A stretch of 64,000 nt of DNA from Pseudomonas sp. AL03 (lineage in GTDB: Bacteria; Pseudomonadota; Gammaproteobacteria; Pseudomonadales; Pseudomonadaceae). Under the pieces are notes generated by a model. It was not told the DNA's origin. It worked only from the letters and a program-made list of their open reading frames with translations, and searched no databases. Shown here one piece after another: positions 46,952-57,190 of this stretch. Both the position numbers and the translations under genes were made by a program. Numbering within the stretch: position 1 is the first letter of the stretch; every line of letters begins with the position of its first letter. Where the stretch lies: NCBI RefSeq assembly GCF_029960815.1, contig NZ_JASBRE010000001.1, positions 310,001 through 374,000 on the forward strand, read 5' to 3'.

Positions 46952-47728
46952 ATGAAGAAACTCCCCCTCATTACCGGTCTGGCTCTGAGCCTGTTGGCGT
47001 GCAGCTCCTTGTTCGCCGCCGATAAAACCCTGCGCATCGGCATCGAAGCAGCTTATCCACCGTTCGCGTCCAAAACCGACAAAGGCGAGATTGTCGGTTT
47101 CGACTACGACATCGGCAATGCCCTGTGCGCGCAGATGAAGGTCAAGTGCGTATGGGTCGAAGGTGAGTTCGACGGTCTGATTCCTTCCCTTAAAGTGAAG
47201 AAAATCGACATGGCGCTGTCGTCCATGACCATCAACGAAGACCGTAAGAAGTCGGTAGATTTCACCCACAAGTACTACTTCACCTCATCGCGTCTGGTGA
47301 TGAAGGACGGCGCGGTCGTGGATGACCAGTACGCGAGCCTCAAGGGCAAGACTGTCGGCGTGCAGCGAGCAACCACCACGGACCGTTACGCCACCGAGGT
47401 TTTTGAACCGAAGGGTATCAACGTCAAGCGTTACGGCAACAACGAAGAGATTTACATGGATCTGGCCGCCGGCCGCCTCAATGCCATTTTTGCCGACACC
47501 ATTCCACTGAATGACTTCCTGACGCTGCCCCGTGGCAAAGGTTATGCGTTTGTCGGGCCGGAGCTCAAAGATCCGAAATACGTGGGCGAGGGCGCCGGGA
47601 TTGCGGTGCGCAAGGGCAACATTGAATTGGTCTCCGAACTGAACACTGCCATCGATGGCATTCGTGCCAGTGGCGAATACCAGCAGATTTCAGAAAAGTA
47701 CTTCAAGTCTGATATCTACGGCGACTGA
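46952..47728 (+). CDS. Periplasmic amino-acid-binding protein of an ABC transporter
   Basis: A 258-residue family 3 solute-binding protein of the ArgT/HisJ kind, probably for basic amino acids. The signal peptide ends [11 protein letters not shown]. Typical phrases are [27 protein letters not shown] and [11 protein letters not shown]. The ATG at 46952 is chosen for the signal peptide; the open frame upstream is not coding. No permease or ATPase genes lie next to it, so it is an orphan that must serve a transporter encoded elsewhere. Confidence 0.9.
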   Translation: MKKLPLITGLALSLLACSSLFAADKTLRIGIEAAYPPFASKTDKGEIVGFDYDIGNALCAQMKVKCVWVEGEFDGLIPSLKVKKIDMALSSMTINEDRKKSVDFTHKYYFTSSRLVMKDGAVVDDQYASLKGKTVGVQRATTTDRYATEVFEPKGINVKRYGNNEEIYMDLAAGRLNAIFADTIPLNDFLTLPRGKGYAFVGPELKDPKYVGEGAGIAVRKGNIELVSELNTAIDGIRASGEYQQISEKYFKSDIYGD

Positions 47729-47738
47729 TCAATCGCTA

Positions 47739-47766
47739 GCGGGGGCTTTTTCACGAAAGTCCCCGC
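47739..47766 (+). terminator. Hairpin after the binding-protein gene
   Basis: GCGGGGGCT and AGTCCCCGC arms form a 9-bp stem (one G-T pair). There is no T run after it, so termination is only probable. Confidence 0.45.
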
Positions 47767-47915
47767 GCGGTTCCGATTATTGAAAAATGCTTCAAAGTTA
47801 ATCCCTTCTTAACCGGCTCGTCGTCTATTCCCCTACCCAGCTGTGCGCGCCGGACTCTCAAAGGTCAGGGCCAGCGTGTAGACTTGGGGCAATCGATATT
47901 CAGAAGGGAAACGCA

Positions 47916-48425
47916 ATGAGCGAGGAAACAATGCGGTTGGGCCGTGAACGGCGCTATCTGGTGTTGCTGGGCATCATCTGCCTGGCGCTGATCGGCGGCG
48001 CGCTGTACATGCAAATTGTTCTGGGCGAGGCGCCGTGCCCGCTGTGCATCCTGCAACGTTATGCGTTGCTGCTGATCGCGCTCTTCGCGTTCATCGGCGC
48101 GGCCACGCGCACCCGTCGCAGCATCACGGTATTTGAAACCCTGGTGGTGATCTGCGCCCTGGCAGGCGTCGGGGTGGCCGGGCATCACGTCTATACCCAG
48201 TTCTACCCGGCGGTCAGCTGCGGCATCGATGTGCTGCAACCGATTGTCGACGGCCTGCCACTGGCGAAGATCTTCCCGCTGGGCTTCCAGGTCGACGGCT
48301 TCTGCTCCACGCCGTACCCGCCGATCCTCGGTCTGTCCCTCGCTCAATGGGCGCTGCTGGCCTTTGTGCTGGTCGTGGTGCTGGTGCCGCTGCTCACTTC
48401 GCGTAACCGCAAAGCGCTGCGCTGA
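47916..48425 (+). CDS. dsbB: Disulphide bond formation protein DsbB
   Basis: A 169-residue inner-membrane protein with four helices. The redox pair CPLC follows the first helix, in GEAPCPLCILQRYAL; the second cysteine pair is Cys in AVSCGIDVL and VDGFCSTPYPP. It reoxidises DsbA and passes electrons to quinone. The start used is ATG 47916; an ATG five codons later is possible. A strong hairpin terminator follows. Confidence 0.94.
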   Translation: MSEETMRLGRERRYLVLLGIICLALIGGALYMQIVLGEAPCPLCILQRYALLLIALFAFIGAATRTRRSITVFETLVVICALAGVGVAGHHVYTQFYPAVSCGIDVLQPIVDGLPLAKIFPLGFQVDGFCSTPYPPILGLSLAQWALLAFVLVVVLVPLLTSRNRKALR

Positions 48426-48458
48426 GGCCATCCGCCGCGTCGCTGCGTCACATAAAAA

Positions 48459-48496
48459 AACGCTCCGGTCCTCATTGAGAGGGCCGGGGCGTTTTG
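48459..48496 (+). terminator. Terminator after dsbB
   Basis: AACGCTCCGGTCC and GGGCCGGGGCGTT arms, flanked by an A run before and TTTT after, so it may act in both directions. Confidence 0.85.
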
Positions 48497-49242
48497 CATT
48501 TTAGGGCTCAGGCAAAATGACCTTGATGCGCGACAAGTCTGGGTGCGACATATGTGCGACATGTTGTCACAGCAGGAGTATCGCAAGGCATTTCGGTCCG
48601 CCGAATTGGTAGCGTGTCACGCAACAAAATTGGCCTTTTTCAGCGTCGGGCGACTTCTACCTGAAAAATCCACAACAGACAGTTTTACCAGGCCTTGGCG
48701 AATAGCCAGAGCCCTTGTCACATAGGGGCTTGGGCGGGGTCGAGGAAGGAAGCAGAGCCTTCGATACTGTCTGAACTGCCTGAGGTAGACCTACAAATTT
48801 TGGTGTTTTTGTTGAGAATCAATTTCGATACCATGGCGCACTTTTGCAAATACCGTTATTGATTGTTGCTGGAATGGATAAAAATTATTTCGGGATGAGA
48901 CATGGTTTATAAAACGTTACATATCTACAATCGCCCGCACTGAATTCCCGGCACTGCTCATCCCTGAGCAGGAATAGGGCGTCGAGAGGCCAATGGGCTT
49001 CATGCGACTCCCAGGTGTCGGTGCCTTCCAATTATCCGCACCAAATGGAATTGGTCTGTAACAAGGCCTTTGACCACGTATTCGAATAAGAACTCAACGC
49101 TGGCCCAGGATTTGTCGAACAGCGTCTGACGCGCGACGGGCAGCCACTTATTCAATCCAAGAAAAATGCCAACCCTTGGCAGGGTGAAGTGTTGGCGATC
49201 AAAACCCAACTGCATTGCGCAAGCTGCTTTAGAGGTCGTGAG
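48497..49242. other. Long non-coding stretch upstream of the cyo operon
   Basis: About 750 bases in which no convincing gene was found. It must carry the cyo promoter. A possible Fur-like site is noted separately at 48812-48830. Confidence 0.5.
48812..48830. promoter_or_regulatory. Possible Fur-like site in the cyo upstream region
   Basis: TTGAGAATCAATTTCGATA resembles part of a Fur box (GAGAAT hexamer plus CGATA). In P. aeruginosa cyo is induced by iron starvation, which would fit. It lies over 400 bases before cyoA, and the match is partial. Confidence 0.3.
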
Positions 49243-50187
49243 ATGAGTAAAAACAGGTACCCCAGGCTACTAGGCTTATTGCCGCTGATTGGCACGTTGC
49301 TGCTGTCAGGCTGCAACATGACCTTGCTCAATCCAACGGGCCAGGTTGGCCTTGAGCAGCGAAACCTGATCATCACCGCAACGCTGCTGATGCTGTTGGT
49401 CGTGGTCCCGGTCATCGTCATGACCTTCCTGTTCGCCTGGAAATACCGCGCGACCAACACTAACGCCGTGTACACGCCGAAGTGGTCGCACTCCACCAAG
49501 ATCGAAATCGCGGTGTGGGCTGTTCCAGTGCTGATCATCATTGCTCTGGGTTACGTCACCTACGTGTCGACCCACGCTCTGGACCCTTACAAGCCGCTGG
49601 AATCCGACGTCAAGCCGATCACCATCGAAGTGGTCTCGCTGGACTGGAAGTGGGTGTTCATCTATCCGGAGCAGGGCATCGCCACGGTCAACAAGATCGT
49701 GTTCCCGACGAATACCCCGGTCAACTTCAAGGTGACGTCGGACTCGGTAATGAACTCGTTCTTCATTCCGGGCCTGGGCGGCCAGATCTACGCGATGGCC
49801 GGCATGCAGACCAAGTTGCACCTGATTGCCAACCGTGACGCTGAAATGGAAGGCATCTCTGCCAACTACAGCGGCGCAGGTTTCACCGGCATGAAATTCA
49901 AAGCGATCTCAACTTCTCAGGAGAATTTCGACGCCTGGGTAAGCGAAGTCAAAAAGGCACCTAAACAGCTGGAAAAAGCTGAATACGAAGCCCTTACCAA
50001 GCCAAGCCAGAACAACCCAATCGAGCTCTACTCCTCGGTTACGCCGAACCTGTTCCAGATCATCGTCGACAAGTACGAAGGGATGAAACCGGGCAAGCCG
50101 ATGCACCACGAGAAGAAAGAGAAAGAAGTGGCCCATATGGAAGGGATGGACATGAGTTCGCATTCAGCCGCCGGGGCAGAGGAGTAA
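49243..50187 (+). CDS. cyoA: Cytochrome o ubiquinol oxidase subunit II
   Basis: A 314-residue lipoprotein subunit. The lipobox is LLSGC near residue 24. Two membrane helices (about 42-65 and 85-108) precede a periplasmic cupredoxin domain that lacks copper-A ligands, as expected for a quinol oxidase. The ATG at 49243 has AGAGG upstream. The C-terminus is rich in His and Met ([17 protein letters not shown]). First gene of cyoABCDE, 3 bases before cyoB. Confidence 0.96.
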   Translation: MSKNRYPRLLGLLPLIGTLLLSGCNMTLLNPTGQVGLEQRNLIITATLLMLLVVVPVIVMTFLFAWKYRATNTNAVYTPKWSHSTKIEIAVWAVPVLIIIALGYVTYVSTHALDPYKPLESDVKPITIEVVSLDWKWVFIYPEQGIATVNKIVFPTNTPVNFKVTSDSVMNSFFIPGLGGQIYAMAGMQTKLHLIANRDAEMEGISANYSGAGFTGMKFKAISTSQENFDAWVSEVKKAPKQLEKAEYEALTKPSQNNPIELYSSVTPNLFQIIVDKYEGMKPGKPMHHEKKEKEVAHMEGMDMSSHSAAGAEE

Positions 50188-50190
50188 ACG

Positions 50191-52221
50191 ATGTTTGGTA
50201 AATTAAGTTGGGAAGCGGTCCCGTTCCACGAACCGATCGTGATGATAACCATCGCCATGATCGCGCTCGGCGGTCTGGCACTGTTCGCGGGTATCACTTA
50301 TTTCAAGAAGTGGACCTATTTGTGGACCGAGTGGCTGACGTCGGTCGACCACAAGAAAATCGGCGTGATGTACATCATCGTGGCCATGGTCATGCTGCTG
50401 CGTGGTTTTGCCGACGCCATCATGATGCGTACCCAGTTGGCCATGGCCACCGAGGGTTCGCCTGGCTACCTGCCGCCTGAACACTATGACCAGATCTTCA
50501 CCGCTCACGGTGTGATCATGATCATCTTCATGGCGATGCCTTTCTTCACCGGCCTGATGAACCTTGCGGTGCCGTTGCAGATCGGTGCGCGTGACGTTGC
50601 CTACCCGTTCCTGAACTCCCTGAGTTTCTGGCTGCTGGTTTCCGGCGTGGTGCTGATCAACCTGTCCCTGGGCGTTGGCGAATTCGCCAAGACCGGCTGG
50701 GTTGCCTATCCGCCGCTGTCGGGCCTGCAATACAGTCCGGGCGTGGGGATGGATTACTACATCTGGGCGCTACAGCTATCCGGGCTAGGTACGACGCTGA
50801 CGGGGGTCAACTTCCTGGCCACCGTGCTGAAGATGCGTACCCCTGGCATGAAGCTGATGGACATGCCGATCTTCACCTGGACCTGCACCTGGGCCAACGT
50901 TTTGATCGTCGCTTCGTTCCCGATCCTGACCGCTACCCTGGCTTTGCTGACGCTTGACCGTTACATGGATTTCCACATTTTCACCAATGAACTTGGTGGC
51001 AATCCGATGATGTACGTCAACCTGTTCTGGGCCTGGGGTCACCCCGAGGTGTACATCCTGATTCTGCCGGCGTTCGGGATCTTCTCCGAAGTCATCTCGA
51101 CCTTCTCCGGCAAGAAACTGTTCGGCCACCACTCGATGATCTACGCCAGTGGCGCGATCTCGATCCTGGGCTTCATGGTCTGGCTGCACCACTTCTTTAC
51201 CATGGGTTCGGGGGCCAGCGTCAACGCCTTCTTCGGTCTGGCGACGATGCTGATTTCTATTCCGACGGGGGTGAAGCTATTCAACTGGTTGTTCACCATT
51301 TACCAGGGGCGTCTGCGTTTCACCAGCCAGGTTCTCTGGACCCTGGGCTTCATGGTGACCTTCGCCATCGGCGGCATGACCGGCGTACTGCTGGCCATTC
51401 CGGGTGCTGACTTCGTTCTGCACAACAGCCTGTTCGTGATCGCGCACTTCCACAACGTGATCATCGGCGGCGCGGTATTCGGTTACATCGCAGGCTTCAG
51501 CTTCTACTTCCCGAAAGCGTTCGGCTTCAAGCTGCACGAAGGTTGGGGCAAGGCCGCGTTCTGGTTCTGGATCACCGGCTTTTTCGTCGCCTTCATGCCG
51601 CTCTATGTACTGGGCTTCATGGGCATGACCCGTCGTCTGAACAGCTCCACCAACCCTGAGTGGGTGCCTTATCTGTACGTTGCGTTGTTCGGGGCGGTAC
51701 TGATCGCCATCGGTATTGCCTGCCAGCTGATCCAGCTCTATGTCAGCGTGCGTGATCGCAAGCTGCCAGAGAACATGTGCGAACACGGCGACCCGTGGAA
51801 TGCCCACACGCTGGAATGGTCGACTTCGTCGCCACCACCGTTCTACAACTTCGCCGTGCTGCCGAAAGCCGAAGTCATCGACCCGTTCACCGAAGCCAAG
51901 GAAGACGGTACCGCGTACCAGGCTCCGGCCCGTTATGAGCCGATCCACATGCCAAACAACACCGCGACCGGTGTGGTCATGGGCGCTCTGCTGACCGTGT
52001 TCGGTTTCGCGATGATCTGGCACATCTGGTGGTTGGCCATCGTCGGTCTGGTCGGCACCGTGGTGTATTTCACCCTCCATGCTGCCCGTGACGATCAGGG
52101 CTACATGGTGCCGGTGGATGTCATCGAGCGCATCGAAGCCGAGCAGCACAAACGTCTGGTAGCGGCCGGGAAAGTACCAGCCACCGCCACCCGTGTTGAA
52201 ACCTCGTTGGAACAGGCTTAA
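50191..52221 (+). CDS. cyoB: Cytochrome o ubiquinol oxidase subunit I
   Basis: A 676-residue haem-copper oxidase core. It reduces oxygen with quinol electrons and pumps protons. Landmarks are [15 protein letters not shown] (copper-B histidine with the cross-linked tyrosine), the HHFFTMG histidine pair, and HFHNVIIGG with the haem ligands. About fifteen membrane helices. It lies between cyoA and cyoC with gaps of three bases. Confidence 0.98.
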   Translation: MFGKLSWEAVPFHEPIVMITIAMIALGGLALFAGITYFKKWTYLWTEWLTSVDHKKIGVMYIIVAMVMLLRGFADAIMMRTQLAMATEGSPGYLPPEHYDQIFTAHGVIMIIFMAMPFFTGLMNLAVPLQIGARDVAYPFLNSLSFWLLVSGVVLINLSLGVGEFAKTGWVAYPPLSGLQYSPGVGMDYYIWALQLSGLGTTLTGVNFLATVLKMRTPGMKLMDMPIFTWTCTWANVLIVASFPILTATLALLTLDRYMDFHIFTNELGGNPMMYVNLFWAWGHPEVYILILPAFGIFSEVISTFSGKKLFGHHSMIYASGAISILGFMVWLHHFFTMGSGASVNAFFGLATMLISIPTGVKLFNWLFTIYQGRLRFTSQVLWTLGFMVTFAIGGMTGVLLAIPGADFVLHNSLFVIAHFHNVIIGGAVFGYIAGFSFYFPKAFGFKLHEGWGKAAFWFWITGFFVAFMPLYVLGFMGMTRRLNSSTNPEWVPYLYVALFGAVLIAIGIACQLIQLYVSVRDRKLPENMCEHGDPWNAHTLEWSTSSPPPFYNFAVLPKAEVIDPFTEAKEDGTAYQAPARYEPIHMPNNTATGVVMGALLTVFGFAMIWHIWWLAIVGLVGTVVYFTLHAARDDQGYMVPVDVIERIEAEQHKRLVAAGKVPATATRVETSLEQA

Positions 52222-52224
52222 ACC

Positions 52225-52851
52225 ATGTCGAACTTAGTGACCAATGCTGGACACACCCATGTCGATGGACATGGGCACGATGACCATCACCACGACTCGG
52301 GCGAGATGACCGTATTCGGTTTCTGGCTCTACCTGATGACCGACTGCATTTTGTTTGCGTCGATCTTCGCGGTGTACGCGGTACTGGTTAACAACGTAGC
52401 GGGCGGCCCATCGGGCGCCGACATCTTCGAGCTGCCATACGTACTGGGCGAAACCGCTCTGCTGCTGTTCAGTTCGATCACCTACGGCTTCGCCATGCTG
52501 GCGTTGTTCAAGGGCAAGAAGAACCAGGTACTGGGCTGGCTGGGCATGACCTTCCTGCTCGGCGCCGGCTTCATCGCCATGGAGATCAATGAGTTCCACG
52601 TCCTGATCGCCGAAGGCTTCGGCCCTAGCCGCAGCGGCTTCCTGTCCGGGTTCTTCACCCTGGTCGGCACCCACGGTCTGCACGTGACCAGCGGTCTGAT
52701 CTGGATGGCGATCATGATGTATCAGGTGCAGAAAAACGGCCTGACGGCGACCAACAAGACCCGTCTGAGCTGCCTGAGCCTGTTCTGGCACTTCCTGGAC
52801 GTAGTGTGGATCTGCGTATTCACCGTTGTTTATCTGATGGGGACTCTGTAA
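52225..52851 (+). CDS. cyoC: Cytochrome o ubiquinol oxidase subunit III
   Basis: A 208-residue membrane protein with five helices. The N-terminus is histidine-rich ([14 protein letters not shown]), then [23 protein letters not shown] begins the family domain, and [13 protein letters not shown] ends it. It stabilises the oxidase core. The stop touches the cyoD start. Confidence 0.96.
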   Translation: MSNLVTNAGHTHVDGHGHDDHHHDSGEMTVFGFWLYLMTDCILFASIFAVYAVLVNNVAGGPSGADIFELPYVLGETALLLFSSITYGFAMLALFKGKKNQVLGWLGMTFLLGAGFIAMEINEFHVLIAEGFGPSRSGFLSGFFTLVGTHGLHVTSGLIWMAIMMYQVQKNGLTATNKTRLSCLSLFWHFLDVVWICVFTVVYLMGTL

Positions 52852-53190
52852 ATGGCTAACGCAGCTCACTCACACGATGGCCACGACGCCGGCCACGGCA
52901 GCGTCAAGTCCTACGCCATCGGCTTCATCCTGTCGGTGATCCTGACGGTCATTCCTTTCGGCCTGGTGATGTACCCATCGCTGCCAAAAGCCATGACCCT
53001 GTGGATCGTACTGGCCTTCGCAGTGAGCCAGGTGCTGGTGCACCTGGTGTACTTCCTCCACCTGGACCGCTCGGCTGCTCAGCGTAACAACGTGATCGCG
53101 TTTGTCTTCGCAGCCCTGGTAATCGTTCTGTTGGTAGGCCTGTCGCTGTGGATCATGTTCAGCATCCACTCCAACATGATGGCGCACTGA
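52852..53190 (+). CDS. cyoD: Cytochrome o ubiquinol oxidase subunit IV
   Basis: A 112-residue membrane protein with three helices and a histidine-rich opening ([12 protein letters not shown]). The signature [11 protein letters not shown] is present. It assists copper-B incorporation and assembly of subunit I. It lies 11 bases before cyoE. Confidence 0.95.
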   Translation: MANAAHSHDGHDAGHGSVKSYAIGFILSVILTVIPFGLVMYPSLPKAMTLWIVLAFAVSQVLVHLVYFLHLDRSAAQRNNVIAFVFAALVIVLLVGLSLWIMFSIHSNMMAH

Positions 53191-53201
53191 GGAAACCCCG
53201 G

Positions 53202-54089
53202 ATGTCCTTTAAGCACTTTATCCAAATCACCAAACCGGGGATCATTTTCGGTAACGTGCTTTCAGTGGCAGGCGGATTTTTCCTGGCTTCGAAAGGGCAT
53301 GTCGATCTGGCCATTTTCCTGGCCGCCATGATTGGCACGTCGCTGGTGGTGGCTTCCGGTTGCGTGTTCAACAACTGCATCGACCGCGACATCGACCTGA
53401 AGATGGAACGCACCAAGAACCGGGCGCTGGTTCAGGGCTTGATCTCCCTGAAACTGGCCCTGGCTTTTGCGACCGTCCTGGGTGTTCTCGGCGTTGTACT
53501 GTTGTACAAAGTGGCCAACCCGTTGGCCGCTTTGTTCGCGGTGATCGGCTTTGTCATCTACGTCGGCTTCTACAGCCTGTACCTCAAGCGCAAGTCGGTT
53601 CACGGCACGCTGGTGGGCAGTCTGTCGGGCGCCATGCCGCCGGTGATTGGCTACGTGGCTGTGACGAACAGCTTCGACATGGCCGCGCTGACGTTACTGG
53701 TGATGTTCAGCCTGTGGCAGATGCCGCATTCCTACGCCATCGCGATCTTCCGCTTCAACGATTACCGGGCCGCATCGATTCCGGTGTTGCCAGTGAAGCG
53801 CGGCATTCAAGTGGCCAAGAAGCACATCCTGCTCTACATCCTGGCGTTCCTCGTGGCGACCTTGATGCTGACCTTCAGCGGCTACGCCGGCATGAGCTAC
53901 CTCGCCGTCGCCGCGGCCATGGGCATGTACTGGTTGTACATGGCCTGGACCGGTTACAAGGCAGTGGATGACACGGTCTGGGCACGCAAGCTGTTCGTGT
54001 TCTCGATCTTCACCATTACCGCGTTGAGCGTGATGATGTCGCTGGACTTTAAAGTGCCGAGTGAGCTGTTGCTGACGTACGCGCCTTAA
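53202..54089 (+). CDS. cyoE: Protohaem IX farnesyltransferase
   Basis: A 295-residue UbiA-fold membrane enzyme that adds farnesyl to haem b to make haem o for CyoB. The metal-diphosphate motif is NNCIDRDID near residues 65-73, and [10 protein letters not shown] follows. The ATG at 53202 has GAGGAAA upstream. It ends the cyo operon, followed by a terminator. Confidence 0.96.
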   Translation: MSFKHFIQITKPGIIFGNVLSVAGGFFLASKGHVDLAIFLAAMIGTSLVVASGCVFNNCIDRDIDLKMERTKNRALVQGLISLKLALAFATVLGVLGVVLLYKVANPLAALFAVIGFVIYVGFYSLYLKRKSVHGTLVGSLSGAMPPVIGYVAVTNSFDMAALTLLVMFSLWQMPHSYAIAIFRFNDYRAASIPVLPVKRGIQVAKKHILLYILAFLVATLMLTFSGYAGMSYLAVAAAMGMYWLYMAWTGYKAVDDTVWARKLFVFSIFTITALSVMMSLDFKVPSELLLTYAP

Positions 54090-54103
54090 GATTCAGATGC
54101 TGT

Positions 54104-54142
54104 AAAAAAGCCCCGCCTTCGAGAGAAGAGCGGGGTTTTTTA
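54104..54142 (+). terminator. Terminator of the cyo operon
   Basis: AAAAAGCCCCGC and GCGGGGTTTTTT arms, ending in a T run. It lies between the convergent cyoE and the broken cold-shock gene and may serve both. Confidence 0.92.
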
Positions 54143-54149
54143 TGGTTCT

Positions 54150-54539
54150 TCACGGATCGTGGGGAAGAGAGGATTGACAGTCAGGGTTTAGCAGAATGAT
54201 CACCCCGAGAATTTTCAACAGGGTGAGCGACCAGCTGAAGGCCAGTTTTAACAGGTGCTCCAGCGCGCCTGGAGGTATCAGCTTGATTGCCTCTGCTGCC
54301 GGCGCCGCAGTGGCGTTCAACGTTGTAGGCCTGTCAGGCTCGAGCGGCAAATCACCGGGAATCACACTTACCGCCTTGTAGCCTTTCGGCCCAGGCATTC
54401 CGTCGAACTCTACCTGCTGGCCATCCACAAGCTCACCTCCGGCGACACTTTTTTTGTGCACGAAGTAGTTGCGACCATCGTTGCCGCGGATAAAACCAAA
54501 TCCCTTTCAGGCATGAAGCGTCACTCGCTCCATACGCAT
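54150..54539 (-). pseudogene. Cold-shock-domain membrane protein gene with a premature stop
   Basis: Read through, the frame gives MRMERVTLHA, a TGA stop at 54507-54509, then KGFGFIRGNDGRNYFVHKKSV and GQQVEFDGMPGPKGYKAVSV, which is a cold-shock domain (RNP1 KGFGFI, RNP2 FVHKK), then a linker and a hydrophobic C-terminal helix near LLKILGVIILL. A strong ribosome site (GAGGAAA) precedes the ATG at 54539, so the true start is known and the stop truly interrupts it. TGA could come from CGA or TGG by one change. Translation restart at a GTG (54461) would give a 103-residue product without the first RNP motif. Confidence 0.78.
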
Positions 54540-54878
54540 TAATTTCCTCGAAGACTGCTCACTCCCGCCACTGTTGGTAATGGCGCGAAAAACTGTGGCC
54601 AGCCATCCGACGCAAGCGTGCACCTGTCCAGTTGTTTCCCCAACATCCGGATTTCCAGATCAGTAAAAGCAATCCCGCAAAAGTTCCGTCACTCCAAAAA
54701 TACCCGACTAACGGTAATCTCGCGGGCACAAAGCCTGCAATTACTTCATCGACGAACATTTGACGTCAATCTACCGACATACGGATTTCCCAATCAGCAA
54801 GCCCAATTGACACAGTTCAATAGCGCGGGTTCGAGCGCAACTGTGGCCGCTACATTTCCCGCCTATAGGATCCTAGAC
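54540..54878. other. Intergenic stretch between the cold-shock pseudogene and the PL7 lyase
   Basis: About 340 bases between divergent genes. Open frames on both strands lack ribosome sites and recognised families. It should hold both promoters; none could be assigned. Confidence 0.5.
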
Positions 54879-55547
54879 ATGATCGACCTCACCACCTGGA
54901 ATTTAAGCATCCCTGAAGGCAGTCCACCGGCCACCATAGAAACGCCTCGACTGGCGCAAGGGTTCAAGGACCAGCATTTCAGTTCTGACGCCGCTACCCT
55001 TTCCTTCTGGGCACCCGTGACCGGTTCCAGGACGGCCAACGCTGTTTACCCGCGTAGCGAGTTGCGGGAAACCTATAGCGATGGAAGGCTGCGCAACTGG
55101 CAGTATTCAGCGGCGGATAACACCCTGCGGGCGAGCCTGGCCGTCAATCAAGTGCCCAGTACCGGCAAGATCGTGATTGGCCAGATCCACAACAAGGACA
55201 GCAACAGCCCCATGGTCAAGCTGGAATACCAATACAAAACGTCGGCTTCGACGGGAAACATTGTCGCCAAGGTGCGCATGCGTCCCGACGATGAAGAGGG
55301 CCAGGTCATTACCATTGCGACGGGTGTGCCGCTCAACAGCAACTTTTCCTACCAGATCCACCTCAGCCCGAAGGGTGCGCTGGGCATCAGCGCAGCAGGA
55401 TACAACTGGAGAACCACCATCGACCCGAGTTGGAAGACCAAACCCCTGTATTTCAAAGCGGGTGCGTATGTGCAGGACAACACCGGCTATCCCACCGAGG
55501 GCGCAAAAGTGACGTTCAGGATGCTGGAGATCCATCACAAGATTTAG
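54879..55547 (+). CDS. Alginate lyase of polysaccharide lyase family 7
   Basis: A 222-residue PL7 lyase with a jelly-roll fold. All three family motifs are present: YPRSELRE (RxELR), IGQIHNK (QIH) and LYFKAGAYVQDN (YFKAGxYxQ), with the catalytic Arg, Gln, His and Tyr. It starts at ATG 54879 with AGGA upstream. There is no signal peptide, as in the similarly sized P. aeruginosa PA1167 group. It may degrade alginate fragments inside the cell or be released by another route. It lies 17 kb from the alginate operon. Confidence 0.9.
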   Translation: MIDLTTWNLSIPEGSPPATIETPRLAQGFKDQHFSSDAATLSFWAPVTGSRTANAVYPRSELRETYSDGRLRNWQYSAADNTLRASLAVNQVPSTGKIVIGQIHNKDSNSPMVKLEYQYKTSASTGNIVAKVRMRPDDEEGQVITIATGVPLNSNFSYQIHLSPKGALGISAAGYNWRTTIDPSWKTKPLYFKAGAYVQDNTGYPTEGAKVTFRMLEIHHKI

Positions 55548-55792
55548 TCGCTTCTTAGGTCACTACCGTTGGCACGCCGATCCGAAGGGTAAAGACTTTG
55601 GTGGATTTCCTCATCGATCGGCGACCAAGTGGCTAGCTGCCAGTGAACTCAACCGCGCGGGTGGCAGATGCTCTCTAAGCCTTTCATCGCTGCATACTCC
55701 GACCCAGAAATGAACATTACTCGGCAATCAGGCTTTCTCTCGGTGTTTGAATTAACACTGATCGAGCAAGTCACGAAGTCCTTGCTTAGGGA

Positions 55793-56395
55793 TCAGGAAG
55801 AGGAAAAGCAACGGGCCGAAGTCGCTGACCAGTAATGCCTGCGCAGGAAGTGGCTGTCGATGGCCTGCACGGTGTTGGCCGTGGTGATGATCTTGTCCAC
55901 CGGCACTTCGATGCCCAAGGCCGACAGCTTGACTCGCAACGCCTCGCGCAGCGGCAGGTAACCGCCAGCGACGCCGTATTCGCCCATGCGCAGGGAGGTT
56001 GCGCGCAACGTGCCGCGCACGGCTTTAAGCAACTCTTCAGCCGGCAGCCACGAGGACGGCAGAAAACCGGCGCCAGGGCGCAACGCGCCATTGTCCAGCA
56101 GCACCGCGCGGCGGACCACGCTGAGCGTGCCTTGAAGTTGCAGGTCCAGGCCGGCATCGGTCTTGATCGTGGTGCTGGAACGGTGCACGTAATGCCCCGA
56201 CCCTTGGCGTGAAACCACCAAACCCTTGGCCCGCAAGCGGTCCAGAGCATCCACCACCGTTGATTTGCCCGCGTTCATCAACTCGGAGAGTTCGCGAATC
56301 GGCGGCAGCCGGGAGCCGTGAGGCAGGCCTCCGTGGCTGATCGCCTCCGATAACTGATCGACGATCTGCTGAACCAGAGTCCGGTCGCAAAATCG
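55793..56395 (-). pseudogene. MocR-type (GntR/aminotransferase) regulator remnant
   Basis: An open frame of 201 codons with no proper start. It encodes a GntR winged helix (LVQQIVDQLSEAI, GSRLPPIRELSELM, STVVDALDRLRAKGLV) and the first 90 or so residues of the PLP-dependent aminotransferase-like domain (GFLPSSWLPAEEL, GVAGGYLPLREALR). After TTANTVQAID the sequence departs from the family and stops. MocR proteins are about 450-500 residues, so both ends are lost. It is divergent from the RidA gene, which it may once have controlled. Confidence 0.8.
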
Positions 56396-56416
56396 CTACT
56401 AAAAGGAGTTCTCAAA

Positions 56417-56571
56417 ATGTACGCAATCGATACGTTCGAAACTTGCACCTCTGTTCCACAGGTAACAACCCACCTCCGTCCAACCACCGGAGTTGCCCAA
56501 TGACCAACCCCCAAGACCTAAAAACCGGCATTCAGGTGTTCGCTCGTCAGTTCAATCGTTTTCGAATCTAA
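56417..56571 (+). other. Two coupled very short ORFs of unknown status
   Basis: ATG 56417 with AAAAGGAG upstream opens a 28-codon ORF (MYAIDTFETC...) ending at 56503. Its TGA overlaps the ATG of a 23-codon ORF (MTNPQDLKTG...) ending at 56571. Strong ribosome site and coupling are noted, but neither product was recognised. They may be remnants of a gene once divergent from the MocR gene. Confidence 0.25.
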
Positions 56572-56584
56572 GGGACATCAATTT

Positions 56585-56664
56585 GATCCAAGTTGATTTT
56601 CATAGGCGAGCCCCCGAGTCGAGATCTTTGGGCTAATCTGTCAAAAAAACGGATCCAATTTGAT
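56585..56664. promoter_or_regulatory. Repeated operator-like element upstream of the RidA gene
   Basis: GATCCAAGTTGAT (56585-56597) and GATCCAATTTGAT (56652-56664) are a direct repeat with one mismatch, 67 bases apart, just before the RidA start. MocR regulators often bind direct repeats, so these may be the operators of the broken MocR gene. Confidence 0.4.
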
Positions 56665-56676
56665 CGGGGAGGAGAG

Positions 56677-57171
56677 ATGACTGAACACATGACCTGCGAT
56701 GAACGATTCATCGCGCTGGCAAAAGAGTTCGGCTACGATATCTACGGCGAGAATACGGCCGGCGGGCATTACGCGCCGTTGGTGCGGCATCACGATGAAC
56801 TTTACATCAGCGGTCTCGTGCCGCGGATGAATGGTGAAGTTCAGTATCAGGGCAGGGTAGGCCTGGATCTGACGCTGGCGGACGCACAAAGCGCTGCCCG
56901 CATCAGTGCGCTGCGCGGTCTGGCATTGATTGTTGATTCCATCGGTTCGCTGGACAAGATCAAGTTGCTATTGCGCGTCACGGTTTACGTAAAGTCCACC
57001 GCGGATTTTGTCGATTTGAGCGAAGTGGCCAACGGTGCGTCGGACGTTTTCAGTCATGTACTGGGCGATGCCGGTAAACATACACGAACCACGATCGGCG
57101 TTTATCAACTGCCGAAAGACGCAGCCATTGAAGTTGACATGATCGTGGCGATACGGCCATCAACGCTCTAA
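56677..57171 (+). CDS. RidA (YjgF/YER057c/UK114) family protein
   Basis: A 164-residue member of the RidA superfamily, longer than classical RidA (about 128). It has LYISGLVPRMNGEVQYQG and LRVTVYVKS in the expected places. The usual catalytic arginine region reads HTRTTIGVYQLPKDAAIEVDM, close to R-xxVxxxxLPxxxxVE. Classical members hydrolyse reactive enamine/imine intermediates made by PLP enzymes. The start has GGGGAGGAGAG upstream. The nearby MocR remnant, a PLP-linked regulator, fits such a role. Confidence 0.82.
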   Translation: MTEHMTCDERFIALAKEFGYDIYGENTAGGHYAPLVRHHDELYISGLVPRMNGEVQYQGRVGLDLTLADAQSAARISALRGLALIVDSIGSLDKIKLLLRVTVYVKSTADFVDLSEVANGASDVFSHVLGDAGKHTRTTIGVYQLPKDAAIEVDMIVAIRPSTL

Positions 57172-57190
57172 CGATGAACCTGCAGGTAAT

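Noticed and set aside
54559..54759. A 66-codon minus-strand ORF just upstream of the broken cold-shock gene, with slight resemblance to the end of DUF1294 (which is often fused to cold-shock domains).
   Set aside because: The resemblance is a few residues only, the order would be reversed from known fusions, and no ribosome site is present.
55710..55835. A 41-codon plus-strand ORF (MNITRQSGFL...) next to the MocR remnant.
   Set aside because: No ribosome site, and it overlaps the end of the MocR remnant; probably chance.
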